A DNA stretch of 64,000 bases from Sphingosinicella soli (GCF_014199685.1 NZ_JACHNZ010000005.1:1-64000); one strand, 5' to 3'; shown: positions 19,468 through 29,844, numbered from the stretch's first letter. Notes: generated by a model from the letters alone, not told the origin. Translations and numbers: made by a program.

Positions 19468-20085
19468 ATGGGTTTGACTGCGGAAGCGTTGCGCGACGGC
19501 ATCGATGCCATCGCCGCGCGCGACGCGCACGTGGCGGCAGCGCTCGCCCGGGCCGGTTATCCCGAGCCGCGTATCCGGGGACGCGGCTATGAGACGCTGC
19601 TGCGCACGATCGTGGGCCAGCAGGTGAGCGTCGGGGCCGCGAACAGCATCTGGAACAAGCTGGCAGGGGCGGTGGGGGCGATCGCGGACCCCCGCGCGCT
19701 GCTTGCGCGATCCGCCGAAGACCTGCGCGCGGCGGGGCTTTCGCGGCAGAAAATCGGCTACGCCCAGAGCCTTGCCGGACTTTCCGCCTCCGGCGAGATC
19801 GATTTCGCGAACCTTCCCGCCGACGACGAGGCGGCGATCGCGCTGCTGAGCGCCGTGAAAGGCATCGGGCGCTGGTCGGCGGAAATCTATCTGCTGTTCG
19901 CCGAAGGCCGCCCCGACATCTGGCCCGCCGGAGACCTTGCCGTGCAGATCGAGGTGGGGCGCATCAAGGGGCTGGCCGAACGGCCGAGCGAGCGTGCGAC
20001 GCGCGAGATCGCCGAACTGTGGCGGCCGCATCGGGGCGCGGCGGCGGTGTTCATGTGGCACCATTACAAGACCGAAGTGCTCTGA
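19468..20085 (+). CDS. DNA-3-methyladenine glycosylase (AlkA/HhH-GPD family)
   Basis: This 205-residue base-excision repair glycosylase removes alkylated bases. The helix-hairpin-helix (about 127-140, VKGIGRWSA) and catalytic D156 in WPAGDLAVQ are clear. It lacks the N-terminal AlkA beta domain, as do the short bacterial versions. It converges with pdeM, 13 bases apart, and lies beside other DNA repair genes (pdeM, lhr). Confidence 0.92.
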   Translation: MGLTAEALRDGIDAIAARDAHVAAALARAGYPEPRIRGRGYETLLRTIVGQQVSVGAANSIWNKLAGAVGAIADPRALLARSAEDLRAAGLSRQKIGYAQSLAGLSASGEIDFANLPADDEAAIALLSAVKGIGRWSAEIYLLFAEGRPDIWPAGDLAVQIEVGRIKGLAERPSERATREIAELWRPHRGAAAVFMWHHYKTEVL

Positions 20086-20098
20086 AAGGGCGGGCGTT

Positions 20099-20755
20099 TC
20101 AGGCGGCGAGCGGAAACCTGAGCAGCCGGTCCTGTGTCGGCACAAGGGCGATGGCCGGGCGCCCGGCGGCGTTCAGGATCGCGGGGTGATTCGCGGCAAG
20201 TCCGCCGGTCAGCGCGCCGAACGCAGGCAGGATCAGTTTTCGCTCCGACATCACGAAGCAGCGGCGGCTGACCGCGCGCCCGCGTCCCTGAACGCGGATT
20301 TTCGGGTGGAAATGCCCGCTGATCTCCGGAAGCGCGGATGCGGGCTCGGCTTCGTGGCGCAGCACGATGCCGTCCACCTCGACCTCGGTTCGGGCAAGGC
20401 CGAGGCCGCCTGCCTTCAGGTCGTGGTTGCCGGTGATCCACACCCAGTCGATGCGGCTCTGCAGCGTGTGCAACAGTTCAAGCGCGCTGCCGCAAAGCCG
20501 GGCAGGGCCCTCCGCGTCGTGGAAGCTGTCGCCGAGGCACCAGAGCGTCTGCGCGCCTGTTGACGCGATGAGCGCTTCAAGCCCGCACAGCGTCTGCAAA
20601 CTGTCGTAGGGCGGCAGCATCCGGCCGAAACGCGCAAACCAGCTGGCCTTCTCGAAGTGAAGATCGGCGACCAGAAGCGCGCGGCGCGCAGGCCACCAGA
20701 GCGCGCCCGCAGCGAGCGGAACCATCTCGTGGCCTGCGAACGAAAGGGGAACCAT
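20099..20755 (-). CDS. pdeM: Ligase-associated DNA damage response endonuclease PdeM
   Basis: This 218-residue calcineurin-like metallophosphoesterase has the motifs VADLHFEK, GDSFHD, GNHD and GHFHP. PdeM belongs to a bacterial repair module with a Lhr-type helicase, an ATP-dependent ligase and a nuclease. Here lhr lies upstream on the same strand, separated by a protease gene, and the ligase is absent from the window. The ATG at 20755 fits the family start (MVPLSFAG). A TTG at 20791 that overlaps the upstream stop (TTGA) would add twelve non-conserved residues. Confidence 0.88.
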   Translation of the reverse strand: MVPLSFAGHEMVPLAAGALWWPARRALLVADLHFEKASWFARFGRMLPPYDSLQTLCGLEALIASTGAQTLWCLGDSFHDAEGPARLCGSALELLHTLQSRIDWVWITGNHDLKAGGLGLARTEVEVDGIVLRHEAEPASALPEISGHFHPKIRVQGRGRAVSRRCFVMSERKLILPAFGALTGGLAANHPAILNAAGRPAIALVPTQDRLLRFPLAA

Positions 20756-20787
20756 GCCTTCGGCTATGCCCCGGCGTGGCTGCGCGA

Positions 20788-21726
20788 TCAAGGGGCGGCT
20801 GCCGCGATCCGCGTGTCCGTCTCCCGATTGCCGCCGCCCGGCACGACGAAACGCACCTTGCGCGTTGCGAAGTCCACCGCGACCTGCTCGAACGCGCGCA
20901 GCGTGTTCATGCCGAGCAGCATGGCGGGCCGCGTGTCGAGACCGAGCTGACGGAACACCGGGAGGTCGGCGAAGGCGATCGGCATGCCCATCAGCGTCAC
21001 GCTGCCGAGCCGCATGTCGTCGACAAGCGCGATTTCGGCGGGAACCGAGCCGCCCGCCACGTCGTGCAGCGTGGTGGGGATCAGCAGCGACGCCTTGCCC
21101 CGCTTCACCGCCGCCTTGCGCATCGCGAAATTGCCGACGCTGTGTTCCGCGCCGGTATCGATCACCACCGCGATCCTGCGGTGGCCGATGGCGGCATCGG
21201 CAAGGATCAGGCGGCCGAGGCGGCTGCGCGCGCGGATGACGATGGTGCTGTCGTCGTCGGCTTCGAGGTCGGGCGTTTTCGATGCGGGGGTGATGACGAT
21301 CGTCTGCCGCGCGAAATCGATGAGGATCGCCTTCGATTGCAGGCTGTCGACGCCGAGCAGACCTTCGGCGCCGAGATCGCCGCGCCGGAAAAGCGGCGCC
21401 CGCACGTTGCGCACGGGCGTGTTCGTCACTGACAGCGACGGCACGGTGACGGTTTCGAACCGCCCGACGCCGCTGATGCTGTGGACGTTCGCGCTGCCGG
21501 TGCGCCCGAGGCCGAGGGTGTTTGCAAGCTCTTCGGAAAGGACCGTGCGCTCGGCGCCGGTATCCACCACGAAATCGAAGGGCCCACGCCCGCCGATGCT
21601 GACCGGCACGGTCATGCGGAGCGACCGGTCGGCGCTGAAATCAACGGTTTCGGCGGCACCAGGCGGAGACGGCGCCGGTTCGGCGGCCCCGCCGGCGAGC
21701 AGAACGGCGATTGCCAAGGCGTGCAT
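20788..21726 (-). CDS. Retropepsin-like aspartic protease with two DTGA motifs
   Basis: This 312-residue exported protein (short signal peptide, about 1-15) has two retropepsin-like lobes. Each has a catalytic triad: FVVDTGAER in the first and VVIDTGAEH in the second. Each is followed by a hydrophobic-hydrophobic-G element (LLGVDSL, LLGMNTL). Two lobes in one chain would give a pepsin-like active site without dimerisation. AAGGA precedes the ATG. It sits between lhr and pdeM, 26 bases after lhr. The substrate is unknown. Confidence 0.88.
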   Translation of the reverse strand: MHALAIAVLLAGGAAEPAPSPPGAAETVDFSADRSLRMTVPVSIGGRGPFDFVVDTGAERTVLSEELANTLGLGRTGSANVHSISGVGRFETVTVPSLSVTNTPVRNVRAPLFRRGDLGAEGLLGVDSLQSKAILIDFARQTIVITPASKTPDLEADDDSTIVIRARSRLGRLILADAAIGHRRIAVVIDTGAEHSVGNFAMRKAAVKRGKASLLIPTTLHDVAGGSVPAEIALVDDMRLGSVTLMGMPIAFADLPVFRQLGLDTRPAMLLGMNTLRAFEQVAVDFATRKVRFVVPGGGNRETDTRIAAAAP

Positions 21727-21752
21727 GACACGTTCCTTCCCTGCCGCGCAGC

Positions 21753-24200
21753 TTACGCGACATCGGGCCTCTCAACAACGATGTGCATGGCCTGCCGGGC
21801 GAGCGCTTCCGCCTCGATGAGCAGCGCGTCGTCGGCAAGGCCCTGCGCGACGCTTTCGCGCCCGATCATCACCAGCACAGGCACCGCGAGGGGGGACACG
21901 CGGTCGAGGCGCTTGTGGACGATGCTGCCCGCGGCGCGGTCGAGCAGGTTCGCGAGGCGGGCGACGTCGGTGAGGCGCAGGCGCGCATCCTCCCACGCGG
22001 CGCGCAGCAGCATGTGATCGGGCTCGTATTTGCGCAGCACGTTGTAGATGAGATCGGTGGAGAAGGTGACCTGACGGCCGGATTTGCGCTTGCCCGGATG
22101 CTGGCGTTCGATCAGCCCGCCGATCACCGCGACCTCGCGGAACGCGCGCTTCAGCAGGTGCGAGGTCTGGACCCATTCGGCAAGCTCGTCCTCCAGGATG
22201 TCGGGCGAGAAGAGCGGCGCGGGGTCGCGCACTTCCTTCAGGCCGTAGACACCCAGCGCATAGTCGTTCGCCACGAAGCCCGTGGGTTGCAGGCCGAGCG
22301 TCTCCATGCGGCGGGTGAGCAGCATGCCGAGCGACTGGTGCGCGTTCCAGCCTTCGAAGCTGTAGGCGATCATGTGGTGGAGGCCGTCGTGCGGGAAGGT
22401 CTCGATCAGAAGTTCGCCCGGTTTCGGCAGCACGGAACGGATCTGCTGCACCTCCAGCCATTCGGCCACATCCGGCGGGAAGCGCCGCCACTGCGCAGGG
22501 TCGGCGAGGAAACCGCGCACGCGCTCGGCAAGGTGCGTGGAAAGCGGCAGGCGCGCGCCCATGTAGCTCGGGATCATCGCCGCGCGCCGCGTGGCGCTGA
22601 CGATGAGGTCGGTGTCGATGATGCGCTCCACCTCCAGCGCGAGGCCTCCGAAGCGGAACGTGTCGCCCGGCGAAAGCGTGGAGGCGAAATATTCCTCGAC
22701 GCGGCCGAGGCTGCGCCCGTTGCCGAAGCGCACGTCGAGCATCGGGGCCTCGACGATGATGCCCGCGTTCAGCCGGTGCTGCTTCGCGAGATTGGGGTGG
22801 CTGACGCGCCAGCGCCCGTCCGGGTTCTGCGTGAGGCGCTTGTAGCGGTCGTAGGCGCGCAGGGCGTAGCCGCCGTCCGCCACGAAGTGCAGGACGCGGT
22901 GGAATTCCTCGCGGGTGAGCGCGGCATAAGGCGCGGCGCGGCGCACTTCAGCGAACATGGCGTCCGCGTCGAAGGGGTCGGCGCAGGCGCAGGCCATCAG
23001 GTGCTGGGCGAGAACATCGAGCGCGCCGGGGCGCCAGGGTTCGGTGTCCAGCTCGCCCGCGTCGATGGCGTCGAGCGCGGCGCGGGCTTCGAGATATTCG
23101 AAGCGGTTGCCAGGTACGACGATCGCCTCGCTCGCTTCATCGAGCCGGTGGTTGGCGCGGCCGATGCGCTGGATGAGACGCGACGAACCCTTGGGCGCGC
23201 CCATCTGGACGACGAGATCGACGTCGCCCCAATCGACGCCGAGATCGAGGCTGGCGGTGCAGACGAGCGCGCGCAGCCGCCCGTCCGCCATCGCGCCCTC
23301 CACCTTCTGCCGCGCCTCCTTCGACAGTGATCCGTGGTGGAGACCGATGGGGAGCGTCGCCTCGTTTACCGCCCACAGGTCGTTGAACACCAGCTCGGCG
23401 AGGCTGCGCGTGTTGCAGAACACGAGCGTGAGCCGGTGCCGCTCGATTTCGCGGTACACCTGCTCGGCCGCGTAGCGCCCCGAATGGCCGGACCACGGCA
23501 CGCGGCCCTCGGGCGTCAGGATCTCGATCTTCGCCTTCGCGCCCGGTTCGCCGGCGACGAGCGCGACGTTTTCGCCCGGCGCCAGCCAGCGGCGGTAATC
23601 CTCCGGGTCGCCGATCGTGGCGGAAAGCGCGACGCGGCGCAGGCCGGGCACGAGGCCCTGCAGCCGCGCGATCGCGAGCGCCAGCAGGTCGCCGCGCTTG
23701 CCGCTTGCGAAGGCGTGGACCTCGTCGATCACGATGGTCCTGAGCCCGGCGAACGTGCGCGCGCTGTCCGGGTAGGACAGAAGCAGCGACAGCGATTCGG
23801 GGGTGGTCAGCAAGATATGCGGCGGCGCGGTGCGCTGGCGGGCTTTCTTGTCGGAGGACGTGTCACCGGTGCGCGTTTCGACGCGGATGGGCAGGCCCAT
23901 TTCGGCGATCGGGGCGAGCAGGTTGCGCTCGACGTCCGCCGCGAGCGCCTTCAGCGGCGAGACGTAGAGCGTGTGCAGCCCTTCGGCGGGGTTCTGGATG
24001 AGGTCGGCGAGCGTCGGCAGGAAGCCCGCGAGCGTCTTGCCCGCGCCCGTCGCCGCCACCAGCAGCGCGTGCTGCCCGGCCTCGGCGGCGACGACCATCT
24101 CCGCCTGATGCCGCCGCACGCGCCAGCCGCGCGCATCGAACCAGCGGGTGATGATGGCGGGGAGCATCGGCGCGGATGATGCCGCACCGATGCTCCCCAT
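21753..24200 (-). CDS. Ligase-associated DEXH-box helicase (Lhr family)
   Basis: This is an 815-residue superfamily 2 helicase of the Lhr type, a 3'-5' translocase in the DNA damage module with PdeM. It shows Walker A ATGAGKT, motif II IDEVHAF, SATIG, the helicase C domain with IQRIGRANH, and the long Lhr C-terminal winged-helix/beta-barrel region. The start at 24200 is four bases after the asd stop. A second ATG at 24167 (MLPAIITRWF) fits the family start better. A strong hairpin at 24159-24198 covers both start sites. Confidence 0.93.
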   Translation of the reverse strand: MGSIGAASSAPMLPAIITRWFDARGWRVRRHQAEMVVAAEAGQHALLVAATGAGKTLAGFLPTLADLIQNPAEGLHTLYVSPLKALAADVERNLLAPIAEMGLPIRVETRTGDTSSDKKARQRTAPPHILLTTPESLSLLLSYPDSARTFAGLRTIVIDEVHAFASGKRGDLLALAIARLQGLVPGLRRVALSATIGDPEDYRRWLAPGENVALVAGEPGAKAKIEILTPEGRVPWSGHSGRYAAEQVYREIERHRLTLVFCNTRSLAELVFNDLWAVNEATLPIGLHHGSLSKEARQKVEGAMADGRLRALVCTASLDLGVDWGDVDLVVQMGAPKGSSRLIQRIGRANHRLDEASEAIVVPGNRFEYLEARAALDAIDAGELDTEPWRPGALDVLAQHLMACACADPFDADAMFAEVRRAAPYAALTREEFHRVLHFVADGGYALRAYDRYKRLTQNPDGRWRVSHPNLAKQHRLNAGIIVEAPMLDVRFGNGRSLGRVEEYFASTLSPGDTFRFGGLALEVERIIDTDLIVSATRRAAMIPSYMGARLPLSTHLAERVRGFLADPAQWRRFPPDVAEWLEVQQIRSVLPKPGELLIETFPHDGLHHMIAYSFEGWNAHQSLGMLLTRRMETLGLQPTGFVANDYALGVYGLKEVRDPAPLFSPDILEDELAEWVQTSHLLKRAFREVAVIGGLIERQHPGKRKSGRQVTFSTDLIYNVLRKYEPDHMLLRAAWEDARLRLTDVARLANLLDRAAGSIVHKRLDRVSPLAVPVLVMIGRESVAQGLADDALLIEAEALARQAMHIVVERPDVA
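24159..24198. repeat. Near-perfect hairpin at the asd-lhr junction
   Basis: A perfect 12-base inverted repeat (GGGGAGCATCGG at 24159-24170, CCGATGCTCCCC at 24187-24198) continues inward with one wobble/mismatch and four more pairs, leaving a six-base loop (24176-24181). There is no T-run on either strand. The hairpin lies over the first codons of lhr and could limit its transcription or translation relative to asd. Confidence 0.7.
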
Positions 24201-24204
24201 GCAA

Positions 24205-25404
<1,200 letters not shown>

Positions 25405-25490
25405 CTAATCGTTTTCATCGTCATGGACATCGCGGCGCGCGATAGCAGGGTCAATTCTCGCTGTAAATGCCGATGTGTGCGAATTCTGAA

Positions 25491-25514
25491 GCCCCTCCGC
25501 TGAAGAGGAGGGGC
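25491..25514. repeat. Intergenic palindromic repeat, copy 1
   Basis: GCCCCTCC pairs with GGAGGGGC around GCTGAAGA. It shares the core CTGAAGAGGAGGGG with the second copy about 60 bases away. It is a REP-like element of a kind I associate with sphingomonad intergenic regions. Confidence 0.65.
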
Positions 25515-25560
25515 GGTGCCGCTCCGCGACGCCGGGCTTGTGGATACGCCCCACCCCCGA

Positions 25561-25582
25561 CCCCTCCCCTGAAGAGGAGGGG
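25561..25582. repeat. Intergenic palindromic repeat, copy 2
   Basis: CCCCTCC pairs with GGAGGGG around the same CTGAAGA core as copy 1, in the same orientation. Confidence 0.65.
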
Positions 25583-25597
25583 AGAAAAAAAGGGTGT

Positions 25598-26188
25598 CTA
25601 GCTCTGTTCGAGGCCGATCCATTTCTCGACGAGCGGTGCTTGCCACGTTTCCAGCGCGTCGATCAGCGCGTCGGGTGTTTCCGCCACGGCGAGCATGCCC
25701 CGGTGCTGCGGGCGCACGAATTTCTCGGCGGCCATGTGATCGAGGAAACCGGCAAGCTGATCGTAGTAGCCCGCGACGTTCAGGAGCCCGCAGGGCTTTT
25801 CGAAGATGCCGAGCTGGCTCCAGGTCCAGACCTCGAACAGCTCCTCGAGCGTGCCGACGCCGCCGGGCAACGCCGCGAAGGCATCGGCGCGGCTTGCCAT
25901 TTCCGCCTTTCGCTCGTGCATCGAGCCGGTGATGACAAGCTGGGTGAGGCCGTGGTGCGCGACCTCGTGATCGACGAGCGCCTGCGGGATGACGCCGACG
26001 GCTTCACCGCCGCCCGCAAGCACGGCATCGGCGAGCACGCCCATCAGGCCGATCGACGCGCCGCCATAAACGAGCCGGATGCCGCGCGCGGCCATCGCCG
26101 TGCCGAGCCCATGCGCGGCGTCCGCATAATCGGGGCGTGCCCCCCGGCTGGAGCCGAGGAACACGCAGAGACTGGAAATCCGCCTCAG
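25598..26188 (-). CDS. LOG-family (TIGR00730) nucleotide phosphoribohydrolase, probable CTG start
   Basis: This 196-residue Rossmann protein of the LOG/lysine-decarboxylase-like family cleaves nucleoside 5'-monophosphates such as cytokinin riboside phosphates to base and ribose 5-phosphate. It has FLGSSRG near the N-terminus, GGASIGLMG, and the signature PGGVGTLEE. No ATG, GTG or TTG fits the conserved start. The best start is CTG at 26188. It overlaps the TGA of the upstream hydrolase as CTGA, has GAGGAG eight bases before it, and gives the family-like opening MRRISSLCVF. A GTG about 36 bases upstream is possible but would add non-conserved residues inside the neighbouring gene. Confidence 0.85.
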   Translation of the reverse strand: MRRISSLCVFLGSSRGARPDYADAAHGLGTAMAARGIRLVYGGASIGLMGVLADAVLAGGGEAVGVIPQALVDHEVAHHGLTQLVITGSMHERKAEMASRADAFAALPGGVGTLEELFEVWTWSQLGIFEKPCGLLNVAGYYDQLAGFLDHMAAEKFVRPQHRGMLAVAETPDALIDALETWQAPLVEKWIGLEQS

Positions 26189-26910
26189 GCGAAAATCTCC
26201 TCGAGGAACAGCAGCGTTGCCTGCCACGAGCGGCGATCGGCGATCTCGTTGTACTGCGCGCCGCCTTCGCGGTTGTTCATGCCCTTCGCGGTGAAGGCGT
26301 GGACGGTGTCGCCGTAGGCGTTCAGTTGCCACCTGGCGCCCGCGTCGGTCAGCTCCTTCGCAAGGCCGAGCACGTCCTGCGGCGGGGCGAGCGGGTCTTC
26401 CCAGCCGTGGTGGACCTGCACCTGCGCATGGATCGGCCCCTGCGGCCCGAGGTTCGGCGGCGGATAGACGCCGTGGAACGAGACGACGCCCGCCACATCC
26501 TTCGTGCCGCTGCGCGCCACGTCGAGCGCGCACAGGCCGCCGAAGCAGAAGCCGGTGAACGCGATGCGCGACGGATCGGCGAGGGGGTGCGATTTGGCGA
26601 ACTCCACGGCGGCGAGCAGCCGGTCGCGCAGCAGCGCGCGGTCCGCCATCAGCGGGCTCATCAGCGCGCTGTTGTCCTGGCCCACCGTGCCGCGCACGCC
26701 CTTGCCGTAGGTATCGATCGCGATGCCGACGTAGCCGGCTTCGGCAAGCAGATCGGCCCGCTCGCATTCGTGCGGACACTGGCCCGCCCACTGGTGCGCG
26801 ACGAGGACGACGGGGCGCCTGTGCGTACCGCCGGTGTGGGCGACATAGGCCTCGAACGTCGTGCCCGCGTGCGTATAATCTGCGTAACCCGTTTCAATCT
26901 TGCTCATCAT
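26185..26910 (-). CDS. Dienelactone hydrolase-family protein
   Basis: This 241-residue alpha/beta hydrolase has the dienelactone hydrolase nucleophile C122 in GFCFGG, an acidic residue in HHGWEDP and a His in DTVHAFT. No signal peptide is present. It probably hydrolyses a small ester or lactone. Its ATG overlaps the stop of the M16 peptidase (ATGA), and its own stop overlaps the next gene, so the three genes form one operon. Confidence 0.9.
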   Translation of the reverse strand: MMSKIETGYADYTHAGTTFEAYVAHTGGTHRRPVVLVAHQWAGQCPHECERADLLAEAGYVGIAIDTYGKGVRGTVGQDNSALMSPLMADRALLRDRLLAAVEFAKSHPLADPSRIAFTGFCFGGLCALDVARSGTKDVAGVVSFHGVYPPPNLGPQGPIHAQVQVHHGWEDPLAPPQDVLGLAKELTDAGARWQLNAYGDTVHAFTAKGMNNREGGAQYNEIADRRSWQATLLFLEEIFA

Positions 26911-29657
26911 TTCACCTCGATCGGGAGTCCAAGAGTTTTCAGCTGCGGCTCCACCTGTCGCCGGTCTCCGACGATCACCCAGAGCAGCCTGTTCACGTCG
27001 ATATTGGCCTTCGCCGCCGCGATCATCTGTTCGCGGGTGAGCGCGTTCAGTTTTGCGGCGTAGGTCACCTGATAATCATCGGGGCGCTTCAGGCGGGCGT
27101 TCGTCTGCAGCGCATCGAGCACGGCGGACGAGGATTCGTAGGCGCCCGGCAGCCGCCCGGAAAGGAACGCGAGAGTCGATTTCATCTCCTCGGGCGTGAT
27201 CGGCTTGTCGGTGACGTAGGCGGTGATGTCCGTGCGGAGTTCGGTGAGCGCCGCGCCGGTCTTGTCCGCCTGCACGGGGGCGAACACGTAGAAGGGCATC
27301 TGCTCCGACGTTTGCGAGATCGCGGTGGAAACGCCGTAGGACCAGCCCTTGTCCTCGCGCAGGTTCATGTTGAGCCGCGAGGTGAACACGCCGCCGAGCG
27401 GAGTGTTCGCGGTGGTGAGCGCGAGGTTGTCGTCCGTGCCCTTGTGCGCGAGCGGGTAGCCCGCGAGGATGAACGACTGCGGCGAGCCGGGGCGATCGAT
27501 CAGGATGATCCTGCTGGCGGCAGGCGGGCTTGCGGTCGTGAAGGTTTTCGCGCCCTTCGGCGTGGACGGGGCGGACCATGTTCCGACGGTCTTTTCGAGG
27601 AGCGGCACGAGCTGGCCGATCGTCGTCGCGCCCGCCGCGAAGATCGTGGCATTGTCGGGGCGCAGCCAGGTCTGGTGGAAGCCGACGAGGTCTTCGCGCG
27701 TGACCGCCTTGACCCCCTCCACGGTGCCCGAGCCGGTGAGCGGCACGCCGTAGGGGTGCGCCGCGCCGTAGATGAGCGGCGGCAGCAGGCGCAGCGCGAG
27801 CGTCTGCGGCTGGCTTTCCTCCTGCGCGATCCCGGCGATCTGGATGCCGCGCACGCGTTCCAGCTCGGCGGGGTCGAACTTCGGGTTGCGGATGATATCC
27901 GCCCACAGATCGAGCGAGGGCGCGAGGTTGGTGGAAAGCGCCGAGAGCGAGATTTCGGTGGTGTCGTTGCCTGCGCTCGCGCCGATGTCGGCGCCCAGAC
28001 GCTCCTCTTCCTCGGCGATCTGGATGGCGGTGCGCTTCGCCGTGCCTTCATCGAGCAGCGAGAGCATCAGCGACTGCGTGCCGAGCTTGTCGCGCGCGTC
28101 GGCGGCGTTGCCCGCATCGAACACCATCGAGAGGTTGACGACCGGCACGGTGTCGCGCTTCGCGAACACGACCTCGATGCCGTTCGAGAGCGTCGCGCGC
28201 TCTACGGCCGGGAATTCGAGCGCGGGCGCGCCGTCCACGGGAGGCAGCTTCGAACGGTCGATGCCCTTGCCCGCGACCTGCTGGAGCGCGCCGTAGGGAT
28301 AGACGGTGAGCTGGTAGTCGCCCTTCGATATCCAGCGCTTCGCGGCGGCCTGCACGCTTGCGGGGGTGGCGTTCACATAGGCGGAAAGGTCTTTCTTGAA
28401 CTTCTGCGGATCGCCCGAATAAAGCTCCCCTTCCGCGAGCGTCACGGCCTTGCCGCCGAAGCCGCCGACCGCTTCGAGGCCCCGGATCGTGCCGGAAACC
28501 GCGCGCATCGCGACGCGGCCGACCTCGTCCTTCGTCGGACCCTTGGCGAGAAACTCGCCGAGAAGCTGGTCGAGCCGGGCGTTCACGGTATCCGGGTTCA
28601 CGCCCGGCTTCACGTCCACCTCGATCTGCAGCAGGCTGACGGCCTCGAACGACTGCAGATAGCCGGAGACGCCGATGGCGAGTTGCTTGTCGCGCACGAG
28701 ATCCTTGTGAAGCCGCGAGCTGCCCCCGCCGCCGAGCGTTGCCGCGGCGATCGAGAGGTTCTGGGCGTCGGCATCGTTGAGGCCGGGCACCGCCCACACG
28801 CGGTAGATGCGCGTGTTGGAGACCTGATCCTCCATCGTTTCGCGCACGGTCTCGCTGCGTTCCGGCACCCAGGCGCGCAGGCGGCGCTCGACGGCGGGAC
28901 CGGCAGGAAGATCGCCGAAATATTTCTCGACGAGCGGCTTCGCGGTCGCCGCGTCGATGTCGCCCGCGAGCACGAGCACGGCGTTGTTGGGGCCGTACCA
29001 CGTGCGGAACCACGTCTTCACGTCTTCGAGCGAGGCGGCGGAGAGGTCTTCCATCGAGCCGATCGTTGAGTGGCGGTAAGGGTGGCCTTCGGGGAGCAGG
29101 CCTTCGAGGATGCGGTATTCGGTCTTGCCGTAGGGCTGGTTGTCGCCCTGTCGCTTTTCGTTCTGCACGACGCCGATCTGGTTCGTGAGCTTGGTCTGGT
29201 CGATCGCGCCCAGAAGATGCCCCATGCGGTCGGATTCGAGGAACAGGATGCGTTCAAGGCCGGGCGTCGGCACGTTCTGGAAATAGTTGGTGCGGTCGAA
29301 CCACGTCGTGCCGTTGTAGCTCGTCGCGCCCATTTCCTGCAGCGCCACGAACCAGTCGTGGTTGTAGTTTTCCGTGCCGTTGAACATCAGGTGTTCGAAG
29401 AGGTGCGCGAAGCCGGTCTTGCCCGCAGGCTCGTCCTTCGAGCCGACATGATACCAGATGCTCGTCGCGATGATCGGCGCCTTGCGGTCGGTATGGACGA
29501 TGACGCGCAGGCCGTTTGCAAGCGTGAAGCGCTCGTAGGGAATATCGACGGCGGAGACGAGCGCGGGGTCGGGGCCTGCGCCCCTGGAGGCGGCGAGGGT
29601 CGGTGCAGCGGCGCCCAGCGCGAGCGCGACGGCGGTTCCGAGGAAGAGTGATTTCAT
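26907..29657 (-). CDS. Periplasmic M16 family zinc peptidase (two-domain)
   Basis: This 916-residue insulinase-family peptidase has a signal peptide (1-23, ending TLAAS). The first M16 domain carries the inverted zinc motif H85-L-F-E88-H89. The second half is a paired M16 domain without the zinc motif, the usual non-catalytic partner. Relatives such as PqqL degrade imported or damaged peptides in the periplasm. The ATG at 29657 is chosen because it starts the signal peptide. An open frame continues far upstream but has no family similarity. It is divergent from lysC. Confidence 0.93.
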   Translation of the reverse strand: MKSLFLGTAVALALGAAAPTLAASRGAGPDPALVSAVDIPYERFTLANGLRVIVHTDRKAPIIATSIWYHVGSKDEPAGKTGFAHLFEHLMFNGTENYNHDWFVALQEMGATSYNGTTWFDRTNYFQNVPTPGLERILFLESDRMGHLLGAIDQTKLTNQIGVVQNEKRQGDNQPYGKTEYRILEGLLPEGHPYRHSTIGSMEDLSAASLEDVKTWFRTWYGPNNAVLVLAGDIDAATAKPLVEKYFGDLPAGPAVERRLRAWVPERSETVRETMEDQVSNTRIYRVWAVPGLNDADAQNLSIAAATLGGGGSSRLHKDLVRDKQLAIGVSGYLQSFEAVSLLQIEVDVKPGVNPDTVNARLDQLLGEFLAKGPTKDEVGRVAMRAVSGTIRGLEAVGGFGGKAVTLAEGELYSGDPQKFKKDLSAYVNATPASVQAAAKRWISKGDYQLTVYPYGALQQVAGKGIDRSKLPPVDGAPALEFPAVERATLSNGIEVVFAKRDTVPVVNLSMVFDAGNAADARDKLGTQSLMLSLLDEGTAKRTAIQIAEEEERLGADIGASAGNDTTEISLSALSTNLAPSLDLWADIIRNPKFDPAELERVRGIQIAGIAQEESQPQTLALRLLPPLIYGAAHPYGVPLTGSGTVEGVKAVTREDLVGFHQTWLRPDNATIFAAGATTIGQLVPLLEKTVGTWSAPSTPKGAKTFTTASPPAASRIILIDRPGSPQSFILAGYPLAHKGTDDNLALTTANTPLGGVFTSRLNMNLREDKGWSYGVSTAISQTSEQMPFYVFAPVQADKTGAALTELRTDITAYVTDKPITPEEMKSTLAFLSGRLPGAYESSSAVLDALQTNARLKRPDDYQVTYAAKLNALTREQMIAAAKANIDVNRLLWVIVGDRRQVEPQLKTLGLPIEVK

Positions 29658-29844
29658 GGTGCAGCAATGCTCCGGATGCGGCCAGGCGGCGGTCATGGCG
29701 AACGCATAAGGGGTCGGCGGCGGTGCGGCAAGTCGAGGCGCTTGCACTCGGGCAAGGCGGCTTCTATCAAGGCGCCGCTTTTGTACCCCGCCGGTTCCGG
29801 CCGGGTTGTTTTCATGGACGTGACAAAGGAACAGGCGCCAGACC

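Noticed and set aside
25583-25597. Poly-A/T run beside repeat copy 2 as a terminator for the LOG gene
   Set aside because: On the minus strand the T-run comes before the hairpin and not after it, so it does not fit an intrinsic terminator.
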